From positions 1 through 50,007 of the forward strand of contig CBDFHE010000002.1 of the NCBI GenBank assembly GCA_965247455.1: a DNA stretch of 50,007 nt. Reading direction: 5' to 3'. The stretch is from JACZYA01 sp965247455 (lineage in GTDB: Bacteria > Acidobacteriota > Terriglobia > Acidiferrales > 2-02-FULL-67-57). How positions within the stretch are numbered: the first letter of the stretch is position 1; each line of letters starts with the position of its first letter. Below the pieces are notes generated by a model that saw only the letters and a program-made list of their open reading frames with translations, ran no database searches and was not told where the DNA came from. Positions 8,245 to 17,560 of the stretch are shown piece after piece. Both the position numbers and the translations under genes were made by a program.

Positions 8245-9270
8245 ATGAACTTCCGCTCGGTCTTCGGCGTCTTTTCCTCTGACCTCGCCATTGACTTGGG
8301 GACGGCCAACACGCTGGTCTATGCCCGCGGCCGGGGGGTGGTGGTCAACGAGCCCTCCATCGTCGCGCTGAACAAAAACAACGGCGAGCTCTGCGCGGTC
8401 GGCAAAGACGCCAAGGAGATGCTGGGCCGCACGCCGGGCAATATCGTCGCCATCAAGCCCATGAAGGACGGCGTGATCGCCGACTTCAAAGTGACCGAGC
8501 GGATGCTGAACTACTTCATCCGCAAAGCCCACAACCGAAAACTGCTGGTGCATCCGCGCATTGTCATCGGCGTGCCGAGCGAGATTACTCCGGTGGAAAA
8601 GCGGGCGGTGCAGGACTCCGCCTACCGCGCCAAGGCCAGCGAGGTGTACTTGGTGGAGCAGGCCATAGCCGCCGCCATCGGCGCCGGGCTGCCCATCACG
8701 GAAGCCTGCGGAAACATGGTGGTGGACATTGGCGGTGGCACCAGCGAGATCGCGGTCATATCGCTTTCGGGCATTGTCTTCTCGCGCTCGGTCCGCGTGG
8801 CCGGCAATGAGATGGACGAAGCCATCATGCACTACCTGAAGCGGAAGTATAGCCTGCTGATCGGCGAGCGCACGGCGGAACGGATCAAGATCGAGATCGG
8901 GTCAGCGCATCCGTTGGAGAAGCCACTCACGATGGAGGTTCGCGGGCGCAACCTGACCGAAGGCGTGCCCAAGACCATCACCGTCACCGATGCCGAGATG
9001 CGCGAAGCGCTTTCGGAGTGCGTCGGCACCATCATCAACGCCCTCCGGGTGGCGCTGGAGCGTACGCCGCCGGAGCTCTCGGCCGACATCAGCGACCGGG
9101 GCATCGTGCTGACCGGCGGGGGGGCCCTGCTGAAGAATCTGGACAAGCGCATCTCGGAAGAAACCGGCCTGCCGGTCTCCCTGGCCGACGACCCGCTGGC
9201 CTGCGTGGCGTTGGGCACGGGGAAGATGTTGAGCAACTTCAATCTCCTGAGCCAGATCTCCATCGAATGA
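8245..9270 (+). CDS. mreB: Rod shape-determining protein MreB
   Basis: The 341-residue bacterial actin polymerises under the membrane and directs the elongasome. The phosphate-1 motif IDLGTANTLVY (residues 16-26), the central VVDIGGGTSEIAV and the adenosine-site motif VLTGGGALLKNLD are all intact, and the length is normal. It is the first gene of the rod operon, followed after 26 bases by mreC. The upstream gap to the FecR-like gene is only 46 bases, so the two may be co-transcribed. Confidence 0.98.
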   Translation: MNFRSVFGVFSSDLAIDLGTANTLVYARGRGVVVNEPSIVALNKNNGELCAVGKDAKEMLGRTPGNIVAIKPMKDGVIADFKVTERMLNYFIRKAHNRKLLVHPRIVIGVPSEITPVEKRAVQDSAYRAKASEVYLVEQAIAAAIGAGLPITEACGNMVVDIGGGTSEIAVISLSGIVFSRSVRVAGNEMDEAIMHYLKRKYSLLIGERTAERIKIEIGSAHPLEKPLTMEVRGRNLTEGVPKTITVTDAEMREALSECVGTIINALRVALERTPPELSADISDRGIVLTGGGALLKNLDKRISEETGLPVSLADDPLACVALGTGKMLSNFNLLSQISIE

Positions 9271-9296
9271 CGCCGTTGCGTCTGCGACGCTAAGCC

Positions 9297-10169
9297 ATGC
9301 GCACCTGGGTCGAACGCCACCACCACCTGAGCCTGCTGGCCGCAGTATTGCTGGCGCAAGTTCTCTTCCTCGCCTTCCAAATCAAGCGGGATAACCAGGC
9401 CCGCCTGATTCGTCTCTGGGCGGTGGCCATGATCAGCCCGGTCGAAAAAGTGCTGGATTGGGCCGTGGATGGAACCACATCGGCAGTGGAGAACTATGTG
9501 GTGCTCATCGGCACGCGCCAGGAGAACCAAGCGTTGCGAGCAGAACTCGATTCCGCCCATAGGAAGATCAACCAACTGGAGGCGCGCGCGGCGGAAACCG
9601 AACAACTGGCCTCGCTGCTGGACTTGAAGCTCTCTTACCCGGAGGCGCACGCGGAAGCTGCGGAAGTCATCGGCGCCAGCGCCGCCGGGAGCATCCGCAC
9701 GGTGCTGATCAGCCGGGGCGCCGACGCCGGCCTGGAGGTGAACATGCCCGTGCTGACGCCAGCGGGTGTGGTGGGCAAGCTGGTCAGCGTGTACCCGCGC
9801 ACAGCCGGAGTTCTGCTGATTACCGACGAAAAGAGCGGGGTGGGGGCGCTGGTGGCCGACTCGCGCGTGCACGGCGTACTGAAAGGGACGGGAGGCTCGC
9901 TGTGCCGCCTGGCGTACGTTCCCAACGAAGAGCCGGTGTCCGTGGGAGCTCGGTTGCTTACCTCCGGCCAGGACCAACTCTTCCCCAAAGGATTGCCGGT
10001 GGGGACGGTGAAAACAGTGCAGCCCGGTGATTTCTTTCAAGAGATTGAAGTCCAACCGGCTGCTTTTCTGAGCCGGCTGGAACATGTGCTGGTGCTGACC
10101 GGGCCACGGGAGGCGCTGGGAACTGCGGCGCGCTCTCAGATCGGAACTTCCCCGGACGGCTCCCGCTAG
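9297..10169 (+). CDS. mreC: Rod shape-determining protein MreC
   Basis: The 290-residue protein has a short cytoplasmic start and one transmembrane helix (about residues 10-26). A coiled coil follows (about 70-105, ENQALRAELDSAHRKINQLE), and then the two beta-barrel domains of MreC (VIGASAAGSIRTVLISRGAD, and DQLFPKGLPVGTV near the end). It bridges MreB/MreD to the periplasmic face of PBP2. Its position between mreB and mreD supports the call. Confidence 0.96.
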   Translation: MRTWVERHHHLSLLAAVLLAQVLFLAFQIKRDNQARLIRLWAVAMISPVEKVLDWAVDGTTSAVENYVVLIGTRQENQALRAELDSAHRKINQLEARAAETEQLASLLDLKLSYPEAHAEAAEVIGASAAGSIRTVLISRGADAGLEVNMPVLTPAGVVGKLVSVYPRTAGVLLITDEKSGVGALVADSRVHGVLKGTGGSLCRLAYVPNEEPVSVGARLLTSGQDQLFPKGLPVGTVKTVQPGDFFQEIEVQPAAFLSRLEHVLVLTGPREALGTAARSQIGTSPDGSR

Positions 10170-10288
10170 CTTGTCTTTCCCCCTGCCGGACCAAGACGTG
10201 GGGCCCCCTCGGAGCGGCCCTTCGGAGATTGGCACTGCCTCTCGCGCGGCACAGCGCGCGACGCACTGAGGCGCTGAAACGAAGCTAG

Positions 10289-10813
10289 ATGGCGCTGGCC
10301 TACGAACCACGCACGGAGCTTTACCGGTTCCACTTCGGGGTTGTCATGGCCACCGTGCTGCTGGCCACCCTGCTGCAAGTTTACCTGCCGCCCTACCTCC
10401 CCTTAGACATCCCTTTGGATCTGCCCCTGCTGGTGGTGATTTACTTTGGATTCAGCCGGCGCAATCCCACCACCGGGCTGCTGCTGGGCTTGGCGGTGGG
10501 GATCTTGCAGGACGCCCTCATCTACGAACCCATCCAGCACCCCATCGGACTGTTCGGGATGGCGAAAACTGTGCTGGGCTTCGCGGCCTCTTCGCTGAGT
10601 AGCCGGGTGGACACCGACCACGCCCGGGCACGCCTGCTGTTGGTTTTTGTCTTTTACCACCTGCACCAGATTATCTACGCCGGCAGCCAGCGGTTGCTGC
10701 TCGACCAGCCGGCCCAATTCATCAGTCTTGCGGGGCTGGAAGCCGCGCTTGTCAACTCTCTTTTGGGTATGGTAGCGTTCCATTTTCTCGACAAGCTTCG
10801 CCGAACTCTCTAG
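10289..10813 (+). CDS. mreD: Rod shape-determining protein MreD
   Basis: The 174-residue integral membrane protein has about five hydrophobic helices and the FGFSRRNPTTGLLLGLAVGI segment characteristic of MreD. It is a membrane partner of MreC in the elongasome. About 120 bases of noncoding sequence separate it from mreC, and 17 bases separate it from mrdA. Confidence 0.93.
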   Translation: MALAYEPRTELYRFHFGVVMATVLLATLLQVYLPPYLPLDIPLDLPLLVVIYFGFSRRNPTTGLLLGLAVGILQDALIYEPIQHPIGLFGMAKTVLGFAASSLSSRVDTDHARARLLLVFVFYHLHQIIYAGSQRLLLDQPAQFISLAGLEAALVNSLLGMVAFHFLDKLRRTL

Positions 10814-10830
10814 GCCGAGCGGAAACAGGA

Positions 10831-12672
10831 ATGAACCTGCACGCAGAGTCGAAGCTTTCCCCCACGCGCGTGGCGCTGTTGCGCTATGGAGCGGTTTCGA
10901 TTGTGGTGCTGCTGGTGGTGAGCTTCTGGCAGTTGCAGGTGGTGCGGTCGGAGTACTACACCAATCTGGCCGAGCGCAACCGGATTCGGACTCTGCCCGT
11001 GATGGCTCCGCGCGGGATCATCTATGATCGGAATGGCCGGACGCTGGTGGACTACTACGCCGCCTTCAGCGTTGTCGTACTGCGCGAGGACGTGCCGGAA
11101 ATCCGCGACTCGCTCGACCGGATCGCCCGTGGCCTCCACCTGCAGCGCGCGTGGCTGGAGAATCGGCTGGCAGAGCATGCCGACGCGCCTCTCTACCAAC
11201 CGATTATGCTCAAAGACGCGGCCCCGCTGGCCGACATCGCCTTCGTGGAAGCCCACCGCAGCGACCTGCCGCAACTGCAACTGGTCATGGTCTATCCTCG
11301 CCGCTATCCGGAGGACTACCTGGGCGCACACTTGTTTGGCTACGTGGGCGAAGCCACCAGCCAGGAGATTGCCGCGCGCGGCTATGCGTTGGGCGACCGC
11401 GTGGGCAAAACCGGACTGGAACGCCTCTACAACGACGTCTTGATGGGCCAGAACGGCCAGCGGCGGGTGATTGTGGATAGCCGAGGCAAAGAGGTCGAGA
11501 AACTGGATCGGCAAGAGCCCATCGCGGGCCAACCCGTCCGGCTGACCATCGACTACGATATCCAGCAGACCGCCGAGAAAATGATGGAAGGGCACAAGGG
11601 TGCCCTGGTGGCTCTTGACCCGCGCACCGGCGACGTGCTGGCGCTGGTGAGCCGTCCCGCCTTCGACCCCAACCGCTTTGCTGTCCGCATCGGGGCCGAA
11701 CAGTGGCGGCTACTCACCCAAGACCCCGACAAGCCCATCCTGAACCGCGCCACGCAGGCGCAACTCGCTCCGGGCTCGGTTTTCAAAGTCATCATCGCCG
11801 CCGCCGCGCTGGAAGAAGGTCTCTTCGACCGCCCCTTTACCGTGCAATGCCCCGGCTGGGCCCGCCACTACGACCGGACCTTCCGCTGCTGGCGCCCGCA
11901 GGGCCACGGCACCGTGGGCCTGCACCGGGCGATTGTGGAGTCCTGCGACGTCTTCTTTTACGAAGTCGGCAAACGGCTCGGCATCGAGCGCATCGCGCGT
12001 TACGCCCGCCGCTTTGGCCTGGGCAGCCCCACCGGCATTGACCTGCCCGGCGAAGAGGAGGGGCTGGTGCCCTCGCCGGAGTGGAAGCAGCGTGTCCGCA
12101 AACAGCCCTGGTGGGCGGGCGAGACCATCTCGGTAGCCATCGGGCAAGGGCCGATAACAGTTACTCCCTTGCAACTCGCCTATGCGTTGGGGGGCATCGC
12201 TTCCGGGGGAGTGTTTGCGCGTCCCCGGGTGCTGCTCACCGACAAAGAGCCGGAGCGCCGGCGGGTCCCGCTGCAAGCCGACACCGTCGCTATTCTGACC
12301 GACGCTCTCTGGGGCGTGGTCAACGAAGCCGGCACCGGCACGATGGCCCGCCTGCCGGGCATTGATATGGATATGGCCGGCAAGACGGGCACGGCGCAGA
12401 TTGTCAGCTACGACACCCTGCGCCGCCTGGGAGGCAAACCCAAGCGTACCCTCATCGACAACGCTTGGTTCGTCGGTCTGGCCCCGCGCCGCAACCCCGA
12501 GATTGTGGTAGCCGTCTTGCTCGAGCACGGTGAGCACGGCTCCTCGGCTGCGCCGCTGGCCCGGGAAGTGATCCGGACCTACTATGAAAAAACCCGGCCA
12601 GGCACGGCGGCGCCGCAATTGGCTGCCCTCCCCGCATCCCCCGCCGCCCCCGCCGAACAGCAGGAGCAGTGA
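10831..12672 (+). CDS. mrdA: Penicillin-binding protein 2, peptidoglycan D,D-transpeptidase
   Basis: The 613-residue class B PBP cross-links peptidoglycan during cell elongation. It has one N-terminal anchor (about residues 16-36), a pedestal domain with the RGIIYDRNGRTLV motif, and the transpeptidase domain. The catalytic motifs are SVFK (Ser316, Lys319), SCD (371-373) and KTGT (518-521). The final 25 residues are Ala/Pro/Glu-rich and probably disordered. Its stop codon overlaps the rodA start (TGATG), which indicates translational coupling with its glycosyltransferase partner. Confidence 0.97.
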   Translation: MNLHAESKLSPTRVALLRYGAVSIVVLLVVSFWQLQVVRSEYYTNLAERNRIRTLPVMAPRGIIYDRNGRTLVDYYAAFSVVVLREDVPEIRDSLDRIARGLHLQRAWLENRLAEHADAPLYQPIMLKDAAPLADIAFVEAHRSDLPQLQLVMVYPRRYPEDYLGAHLFGYVGEATSQEIAARGYALGDRVGKTGLERLYNDVLMGQNGQRRVIVDSRGKEVEKLDRQEPIAGQPVRLTIDYDIQQTAEKMMEGHKGALVALDPRTGDVLALVSRPAFDPNRFAVRIGAEQWRLLTQDPDKPILNRATQAQLAPGSVFKVIIAAAALEEGLFDRPFTVQCPGWARHYDRTFRCWRPQGHGTVGLHRAIVESCDVFFYEVGKRLGIERIARYARRFGLGSPTGIDLPGEEEGLVPSPEWKQRVRKQPWWAGETISVAIGQGPITVTPLQLAYALGGIASGGVFARPRVLLTDKEPERRRVPLQADTVAILTDALWGVVNEAGTGTMARLPGIDMDMAGKTGTAQIVSYDTLRRLGGKPKRTLIDNAWFVGLAPRRNPEIVVAVLLEHGEHGSSAAPLAREVIRTYYEKTRPGTAAPQLAALPASPAAPAEQQEQ

Positions 12673-13766
12673 TGCCGCGACCGGTGCGGTACCGCGAACT
12701 CGACTGGGTCTTGCTGGCGCTGGTGGTGCTGATTTTCCTCCTGGGTGTTTTGGAAATCTACTCCACCGCCCAAAACGACCCGCGCTTTGCCGGGATGCAC
12801 CTGCGGCAACTCTACTGGCTGGGCATCGGGGTCGTGCTACTGTTCGTGCTGGCCCGCATCGACTACCACAGTTGGACCGACCAGGCCCCGTTGCTCTACA
12901 TCGGCATTCTCGGCGGCTTGGTGGCTGTGCTGGTATTCGGCACGGAGATGTTCGGCGCCCGCCGCTGGCTGGAGTTTGGGGGGCTGACTTTTCAGGTGTC
13001 GGAACTGGTCAAATGGGCTATAATTTTGGTGTTGGCTAGGTTCTTAAGCGAAATTCGGAGCGAAAGTTTGGCGCTGAAAGACCTGGTCAAAGTGGCCGTT
13101 CTGGCGGGCCTTCCAATCGTGCTGATTGCGGCCCAACCAAACTTGGGAACTTCTCTGACTTTAGTTCCCATTGCGGCGACGGGAGTTTTGCTGACAGGCT
13201 TGCGCGCGAAACACGTGGTTGGCTTGGTACTGGCAGCGGCGCTGCTCATGCCGGTCGGGTGGTTCATGCTGCATCCTTACCAGCAGGAACGGATCGCGAC
13301 CTTTCTCGACCCGGGGCGCGGCCCACAGGGGCCGGGCTACCAGACGCTGCAATCGAAGATTGCCGTCGGCTCCGGCGGTTTCTGGGGCAAAGGGATGGGG
13401 AAAGGCAGCCAGAACCAGTTGGGCTTCATTCCCGTTCGCCACGCCGAATTCATTGTTGCGGCCTACGCCGAGGAGCAAGGCTTTGCCGGTGTGCTGCTGG
13501 CGCTGGGGTTGTACTTGGCCCTGCTGTTGCGATTGGTACACAACGTGGAGATCGCGCCCGACCGCGCCGGGGCATTGATTGTGGCTGGCGTGTTCAGCCT
13601 CCTGGCCTTTCAGCTGCTGGTGAACGTGGGGATGGTAATCGGCCTCATGCCCGTTACCGGCATCCCCTTGCCGCTGATGAGCTACGGAGGCTCGGCCACG
13701 GTTTCGACTTTCATGATGCTGGGCCTGGTGATGAGCGTGCGCATGCGCCGCTTCGTCAACCTGTAG
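12672..13766 (+). CDS. rodA: Rod shape-determining protein RodA (SEDS peptidoglycan polymerase)
   Basis: The 364-residue polytopic membrane protein is a SEDS-family glycosyltransferase that polymerises lipid II in complex with PBP2. Conserved features include RRWLEFGGLTFQVSEL and QPNLGTSL. The C-terminal loop has KGSQNQLGFIPVRHAEFI and the last conserved segment is GIPLPLMSYGGSATV. ATG 12672 overlaps the mrdA stop; a GTG one codon earlier is also possible. Confidence 0.97.
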   Translation: MPRPVRYRELDWVLLALVVLIFLLGVLEIYSTAQNDPRFAGMHLRQLYWLGIGVVLLFVLARIDYHSWTDQAPLLYIGILGGLVAVLVFGTEMFGARRWLEFGGLTFQVSELVKWAIILVLARFLSEIRSESLALKDLVKVAVLAGLPIVLIAAQPNLGTSLTLVPIAATGVLLTGLRAKHVVGLVLAAALLMPVGWFMLHPYQQERIATFLDPGRGPQGPGYQTLQSKIAVGSGGFWGKGMGKGSQNQLGFIPVRHAEFIVAAYAEEQGFAGVLLALGLYLALLLRLVHNVEIAPDRAGALIVAGVFSLLAFQLLVNVGMVIGLMPVTGIPLPLMSYGGSATVSTFMMLGLVMSVRMRRFVNL

Positions 13767-13794
13767 GCCCGGTGGACCTGCACGGAAAAGTGTA

Positions 13795-13935
13795 GGGTAC
13801 GGTTCGCGCTATCTTCTGGCGAACCGTCCCGGAGCTTCGTGAAGAAGCTTCCGGCCTGGACGCTCTGCTCGGGGCAGAGCACCGCAGAAGAGTTTGAAGA
13901 AAATTAAGGCAGCGGCCGCCCCGAGACGGCCGCCG
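13795..13935 (+). terminator. Cluster of hairpins between rodA and the RNase E/G gene
   Basis: Three perfect stems follow each other: ACGGTTCGC/GCGAACCGT (13799-13807 with 13819-13827, loop 11), GCTCTGC/GCAGAGC (13862-13868 with 13874-13880, loop 5) and GCGGCCG/CGGCCGC (13912-13918 with 13927-13933, loop 8). An imperfect GAGCTTC/GAAGCTT stem lies between the first two. None has a run of T, so they could end the rod operon in a factor-dependent way or form a structured leader for the ribonuclease gene. Confidence 0.5.
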
Positions 13936-14059
13936 ACACCCAAGAACCGAATGTCACTGACAAGGAAGCTTCAGGAACTCGCGGGAGGCGCCGGCTTCAG
14001 CCGCGCTTCCACGCAGTGCAGTTCCCTGCGCCGGGTCGGCTGCCGCGAAAGGATTCCCC

Positions 14060-16702
14060 ATGTCGAAGGAAATGATAATCTCCGCCTCTCCCCACGAAAC
14101 CAAAGTCGCTCTGGTGGAAGAGGGTCAAGTCGTTGAAGTTTATCTTGAACGGGAAAAAGAATCTGGTCTAGCCGGCAGCATCTACCGGGGTCGCGTCACC
14201 CGCGTGCTGCCGGGGATGCAGTCGGCCTTCGTTAACATAGGGCTCGACCGCGACGCCTTCCTCTACGTTTCCGATTTCTTCGAAGGCTTGGAGGAGTACG
14301 AGCACGAGGCAAGTGCTCCAGCGCAGCCGAAAGAACCGCCCCCCGAAGAGCCTGCCGCCAAAGTTGAGGTAAGTGAGGCGGCAGCGGAAAAAGCGCCGGA
14401 GCCCGCCCCGGCAGAGACACCCGCCGAAGATTCCCAAAAAGCTTCCGTCCGCGACGAACCGCCGCTGGCCTTGCCGGAACGCCGACCGGAAGGCCGCTCC
14501 ACTCGTCCGGGACGCCGCCGTCGCCGGGGTCGCGGGCCCCGCCGTAGCGACCGGCAGGACGATCGGCGCGGGCAGCAAGGTTCCCAACGTCCCCGGGTCA
14601 CCGGGCGACCCCACCGACGCCCGCCCGATCTTTCCGAAGCGGAGCCTGGAACGCTTGCGCTTCTGCCAGGAGAGTCGCTGGCCAAATACAGCGGCCAGAC
14701 CACGGAGGCCGCTGCCGTCCCTGAGCCTGCGGTTGAACAACCCACTGCCTCTGCGTCTGAACCAGCCAACTCTCCCGAAGTCGCTCCCCCGATGGAAGTT
14801 CCGAGCGAAACCGCTCTCCCGCCCGCCGAGTCGAGCAGCAACGAAGGTGTCGAGCAAATTCAGCCGGAGGCCGACACGGCGGCACCCGAAGCTTCCGAGC
14901 AAGAGAGATTCGGTACCTCCCCCGCCGGCGCACAAACTGCCCCAGAAGAAACGCTGCCCCCGGCAGAACCGGTAGAAGACAAGGGCCCGGCAGCGAGCGA
15001 AGCAGCGGTTTATGGAGGGGCTTCCGTTCCAGCAATTCCGGAAGTCCCTGCCCTTTCTTCAGAAAGTTCTGCCAGCGGTGAAACCGCTCCTGCGCCGCCC
15101 GAATCGGTCCAAGAACCCCAGCCCGGCGCCGAGTTGCACGCGGAACCCCCACCCGCATCCGAGGAAACTCCCGCAGCCGTGGAGCAACCCGAAGAAGGCG
15201 AGGGACCGGCGGAACACTTCTCGGAAGCCGAGACGCTGGCTGAGATTGAGCGCGTGCGGCGCTACGAAGGTGAGGTTGGCCTGCCGCCTTCGGTGCAGGA
15301 ACGCGCCGGAGGTGATGTGGAGTGGGGAACCTCCTCTCAACCTCAACCCGCGCGAGGCCGCCGCGGTGGCCGCAGGGATCGACGCCCGGGCAGTCAGCGC
15401 GGAGGAGGCCGCACACCGCGACGCACCACCGGTCGGTCCCCGCGACGCACCACCGCCCGCTCCCCGCGACGCACTACCGCGCGCCCCTCACGCGGACAAC
15501 CCGCCATTGCCGAACTGCTGCATGCAGGGCAAGAAATCATCGTCCAGATCGCCAAGGAGCAAATCGGCAAGAAGGGCGCCCGCATCACTTCGCACGTGAC
15601 CCTGCCCGGGCGCTTCCTCGTCTACATGCCCAGCATCGAGCACATCGGCGTCTCGCGCAAGATCGAAAGCGCCGCTGAGCGTGCCCGCCTGCGACGCCTC
15701 CTGCTGGAGTTGAAAGGAAGCATCACCGGGGGATTCGTGGTGCGCACAGCCGCCGTCGGGTGCAGCGAGGAGGGCCTCCGCCGCGACGTGGACTACCTGG
15801 CCAAGCTCTGGCTCGACATGCGCACGAACCCCGAGGCGCATCCTTCTCCTTCCTTGCTCCACCGCGACCTCAACGTGATCGAACGCATCCTGCGCGACCA
15901 GCTCACCGCCGACTACCAGGCCATCTGGATCGACAACCAAGAGGAATACACCAAGGCGGTGGAGTTTGTCGGCAACTTTCAGCCGGAATTGGTCGGGCGC
16001 GTCAAACTCTACACCAAAGAGACGCCCCTCTTCGAAGAGATGGGCGTGCAGCACGAAATCGACCGCGCCTTGCGCCCCAAGGTGTGGCTGAAGTCGGGCG
16101 GTTACATTGTCATCAACCACACCGAGGCGCTGGTGGCCATTGACGTCAACACCGGCAAGTACGTCGGCAAAGGCTCCACCCGCCTGGAAGACACCATCGT
16201 CAAAACCAACGTGGAGGCGGTCAAAGAGATCGTCCGGCAAATCCGCCTGCGCGATCTGGGCGGCATCATCGTCATCGACTTCATCGACATGGAAGACCGC
16301 CGCAACCGCCGCCGCGTGATGCAGGTGCTGGAACAGGCGCTGCAAGCTGACCGCTCGCCTTCCCGCATCCTCTCCTTCAACGAGTTCGGCCTGGTGGCCA
16401 TCACCCGCAAGCGCAGCAAGCAATCGCTCGAACGCATCCTCTGCCAGCCTTGCATCTATTGCTCCGGCACCGGCATGGTTAAATCCGTCCCCACGCTCTG
16501 CTACGAGATTCAGGGCGACGCCAAGAAAATGGCCGCTGAAATGGATGCGCCCGAGCTCACCATCCGCGCCCATCCGGAAATAGTCAAGGCGCTCAAGGGA
16601 CGCGAGGCGGTGCTCATCCACGAGTTGGAGAAGCAGACCGGCAAGAACATCATCCTCCAACCCGACACCACCATGCACTTCGAGCAGTACAACATCTTCT
16701 AA
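14060..16702 (+). CDS. rng: Ribonuclease E/G family endoribonuclease with split S1 domain
   Basis: The 880-residue enzyme belongs to the RNase E/G family, which cuts single-stranded RNA in mRNA turnover and rRNA maturation. Residues 1-80 begin the S1 domain (GSIYRGRVTRVLPGMQSAFV). Residues about 82-482 are a disordered insertion rich in Pro, Glu and Ala, with Arg-rich blocks around 150-195 and 430-480. The S1 domain then resumes (IAELLHAGQEIIVQ from residue 483). The DNase I-like catalytic part keeps both metal-binding Asp (AIDVNTG, Asp695; IVIDFIDM, Asp740) and the Zn-link CIYCSGTG (Cys798, Cys801). Without the insertion the length equals RNase G. ATG 14060 has AAAGGA 7 bases upstream. The Arg-rich blocks may bind RNA (inference). 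Confidence 0.93.
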   Translation: MSKEMIISASPHETKVALVEEGQVVEVYLEREKESGLAGSIYRGRVTRVLPGMQSAFVNIGLDRDAFLYVSDFFEGLEEYEHEASAPAQPKEPPPEEPAAKVEVSEAAAEKAPEPAPAETPAEDSQKASVRDEPPLALPERRPEGRSTRPGRRRRRGRGPRRSDRQDDRRGQQGSQRPRVTGRPHRRPPDLSEAEPGTLALLPGESLAKYSGQTTEAAAVPEPAVEQPTASASEPANSPEVAPPMEVPSETALPPAESSSNEGVEQIQPEADTAAPEASEQERFGTSPAGAQTAPEETLPPAEPVEDKGPAASEAAVYGGASVPAIPEVPALSSESSASGETAPAPPESVQEPQPGAELHAEPPPASEETPAAVEQPEEGEGPAEHFSEAETLAEIERVRRYEGEVGLPPSVQERAGGDVEWGTSSQPQPARGRRGGRRDRRPGSQRGGGRTPRRTTGRSPRRTTARSPRRTTARPSRGQPAIAELLHAGQEIIVQIAKEQIGKKGARITSHVTLPGRFLVYMPSIEHIGVSRKIESAAERARLRRLLLELKGSITGGFVVRTAAVGCSEEGLRRDVDYLAKLWLDMRTNPEAHPSPSLLHRDLNVIERILRDQLTADYQAIWIDNQEEYTKAVEFVGNFQPELVGRVKLYTKETPLFEEMGVQHEIDRALRPKVWLKSGGYIVINHTEALVAIDVNTGKYVGKGSTRLEDTIVKTNVEAVKEIVRQIRLRDLGGIIVIDFIDMEDRRNRRRVMQVLEQALQADRSPSRILSFNEFGLVAITRKRSKQSLERILCQPCIYCSGTGMVKSVPTLCYEIQGDAKKMAAEMDAPELTIRAHPEIVKALKGREAVLIHELEKQTGKNIILQPDTTMHFEQYNIF

Positions 16703-16977
16703 CCGAAGCGCACATTTGTAGCGGGTCGGTCCTTGCCGTTTCGCCCGCCCCCGGCTCCCTTCCCCAATCGACCCGTCCGATCTTGCTGCGCTATTGGCTC
16801 CCGACCCACAGCCAATACTCCGTGAACTCTCTGCGACCTCGGCGCCTCTGCGGTGAAAAGGACAGTTACCAGCGGTTTGTTCGGCTGACGATTGGAATCA
16901 GAGGCTGGAGACTCCCCGCCCGCAGGGCGCTCGACTTCACCCACCGCGTCGCGTTAGCCTAGCGGTCGGCACCACCG
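16703..16977. other. Intergenic spacer, no gene seen
   Basis: No protein-like frame is present. The stretch 16826-16858 (CTCTGCGACCTCGGCGCCTC and on) resembles a low-complexity tract that recurs weakly at 32108-32135. No terminator with a T-run is visible after the RNase gene. Confidence 0.4.
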
Positions 16978-17343
16978 ATGAACGCCGACCACAAACGCGA
17001 AACCTTTTGGCGCGGCATCGAGCGCTTCAACCGGCAAGAATTCTTTGAGTGCCACGAAGTCCTGGAAGAAATCTGGCTGGAGGAATCCTCCGAGGAAAAA
17101 CCTTTCTACCAGGGAATCATTCAGGTCGCCGCCGCCTTCCATCACGTCCACAACCGCAACCTGCGCGGCGCCCGCTCGCTGATGGAAGCGGGCGCGGCCA
17201 AGCTGCGCCGCTACCCCGCCCACCACTACGGCATCGACGTTGCCGCTTTCCTCACTGCGCTGGCTCCCTGGCTGGAGGCCCTCCGCCGCCGGCAGGCACC
17301 CGACCAACTCACTCTGCCGACAATTCGCCCCGCCGACCGCTGA
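16978..17343 (+). CDS. DUF309 domain protein
   Basis: The 121-residue helical protein carries the DUF309 pattern: FNRQEFFECHEVLEEIW (residues 16-32), YQGIIQVAAAFHHV and NLRGARSLMEAG. The conserved His and acidic residues suggest a buried polar or metal site, but no activity is established for the family. It is a single gene followed by a dispersed repeat. Confidence 0.85.
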   Translation: MNADHKRETFWRGIERFNRQEFFECHEVLEEIWLEESSEEKPFYQGIIQVAAAFHHVHNRNLRGARSLMEAGAAKLRRYPAHHYGIDVAAFLTALAPWLEALRRRQAPDQLTLPTIRPADR

Positions 17344-17402
17344 CCTATTCCTACAGAACGCAAGAACCTGCGGGATTTGTTTTTGAGAAGCAGTCGCCCT
17401 CC

Positions 17403-17521
17403 TTGTCATTCTTAGGAGCGAATGCGACGAAGAATCCCTCCACTCATTGCAAAGCCGCCGTTCCGAGCCCGCCTGCGGCAAACAAGCTTGCCTGCAGCAG
17501 GCAGGCTGCGCTCGGAATGAC
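17403..17521. repeat. GTCATTC-type dispersed repeat, copy 1
   Basis: The ends TTGTCATTCTTAGGAGCG and CGCTCGGAATGACA form an imperfect inverted repeat. Internal GAAGAATCCCTCC and GCCTGCAGCAGGCAGGC segments match the other copies at 20981-21121 and 24229-24351. This copy lies between convergent genes. Confidence 0.6.
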
Positions 17522-17560
17522 ACTGGCGCGAGGCTTTTTCAGCACTCGGCAAGCCTGCCC

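Noticed and set aside
8832..10310. Long minus-strand open frame across mreB and mreC
   Set aside because: It is opposite two certain genes in a conserved operon and has an Arg/Ser/Gln-rich shadow composition.
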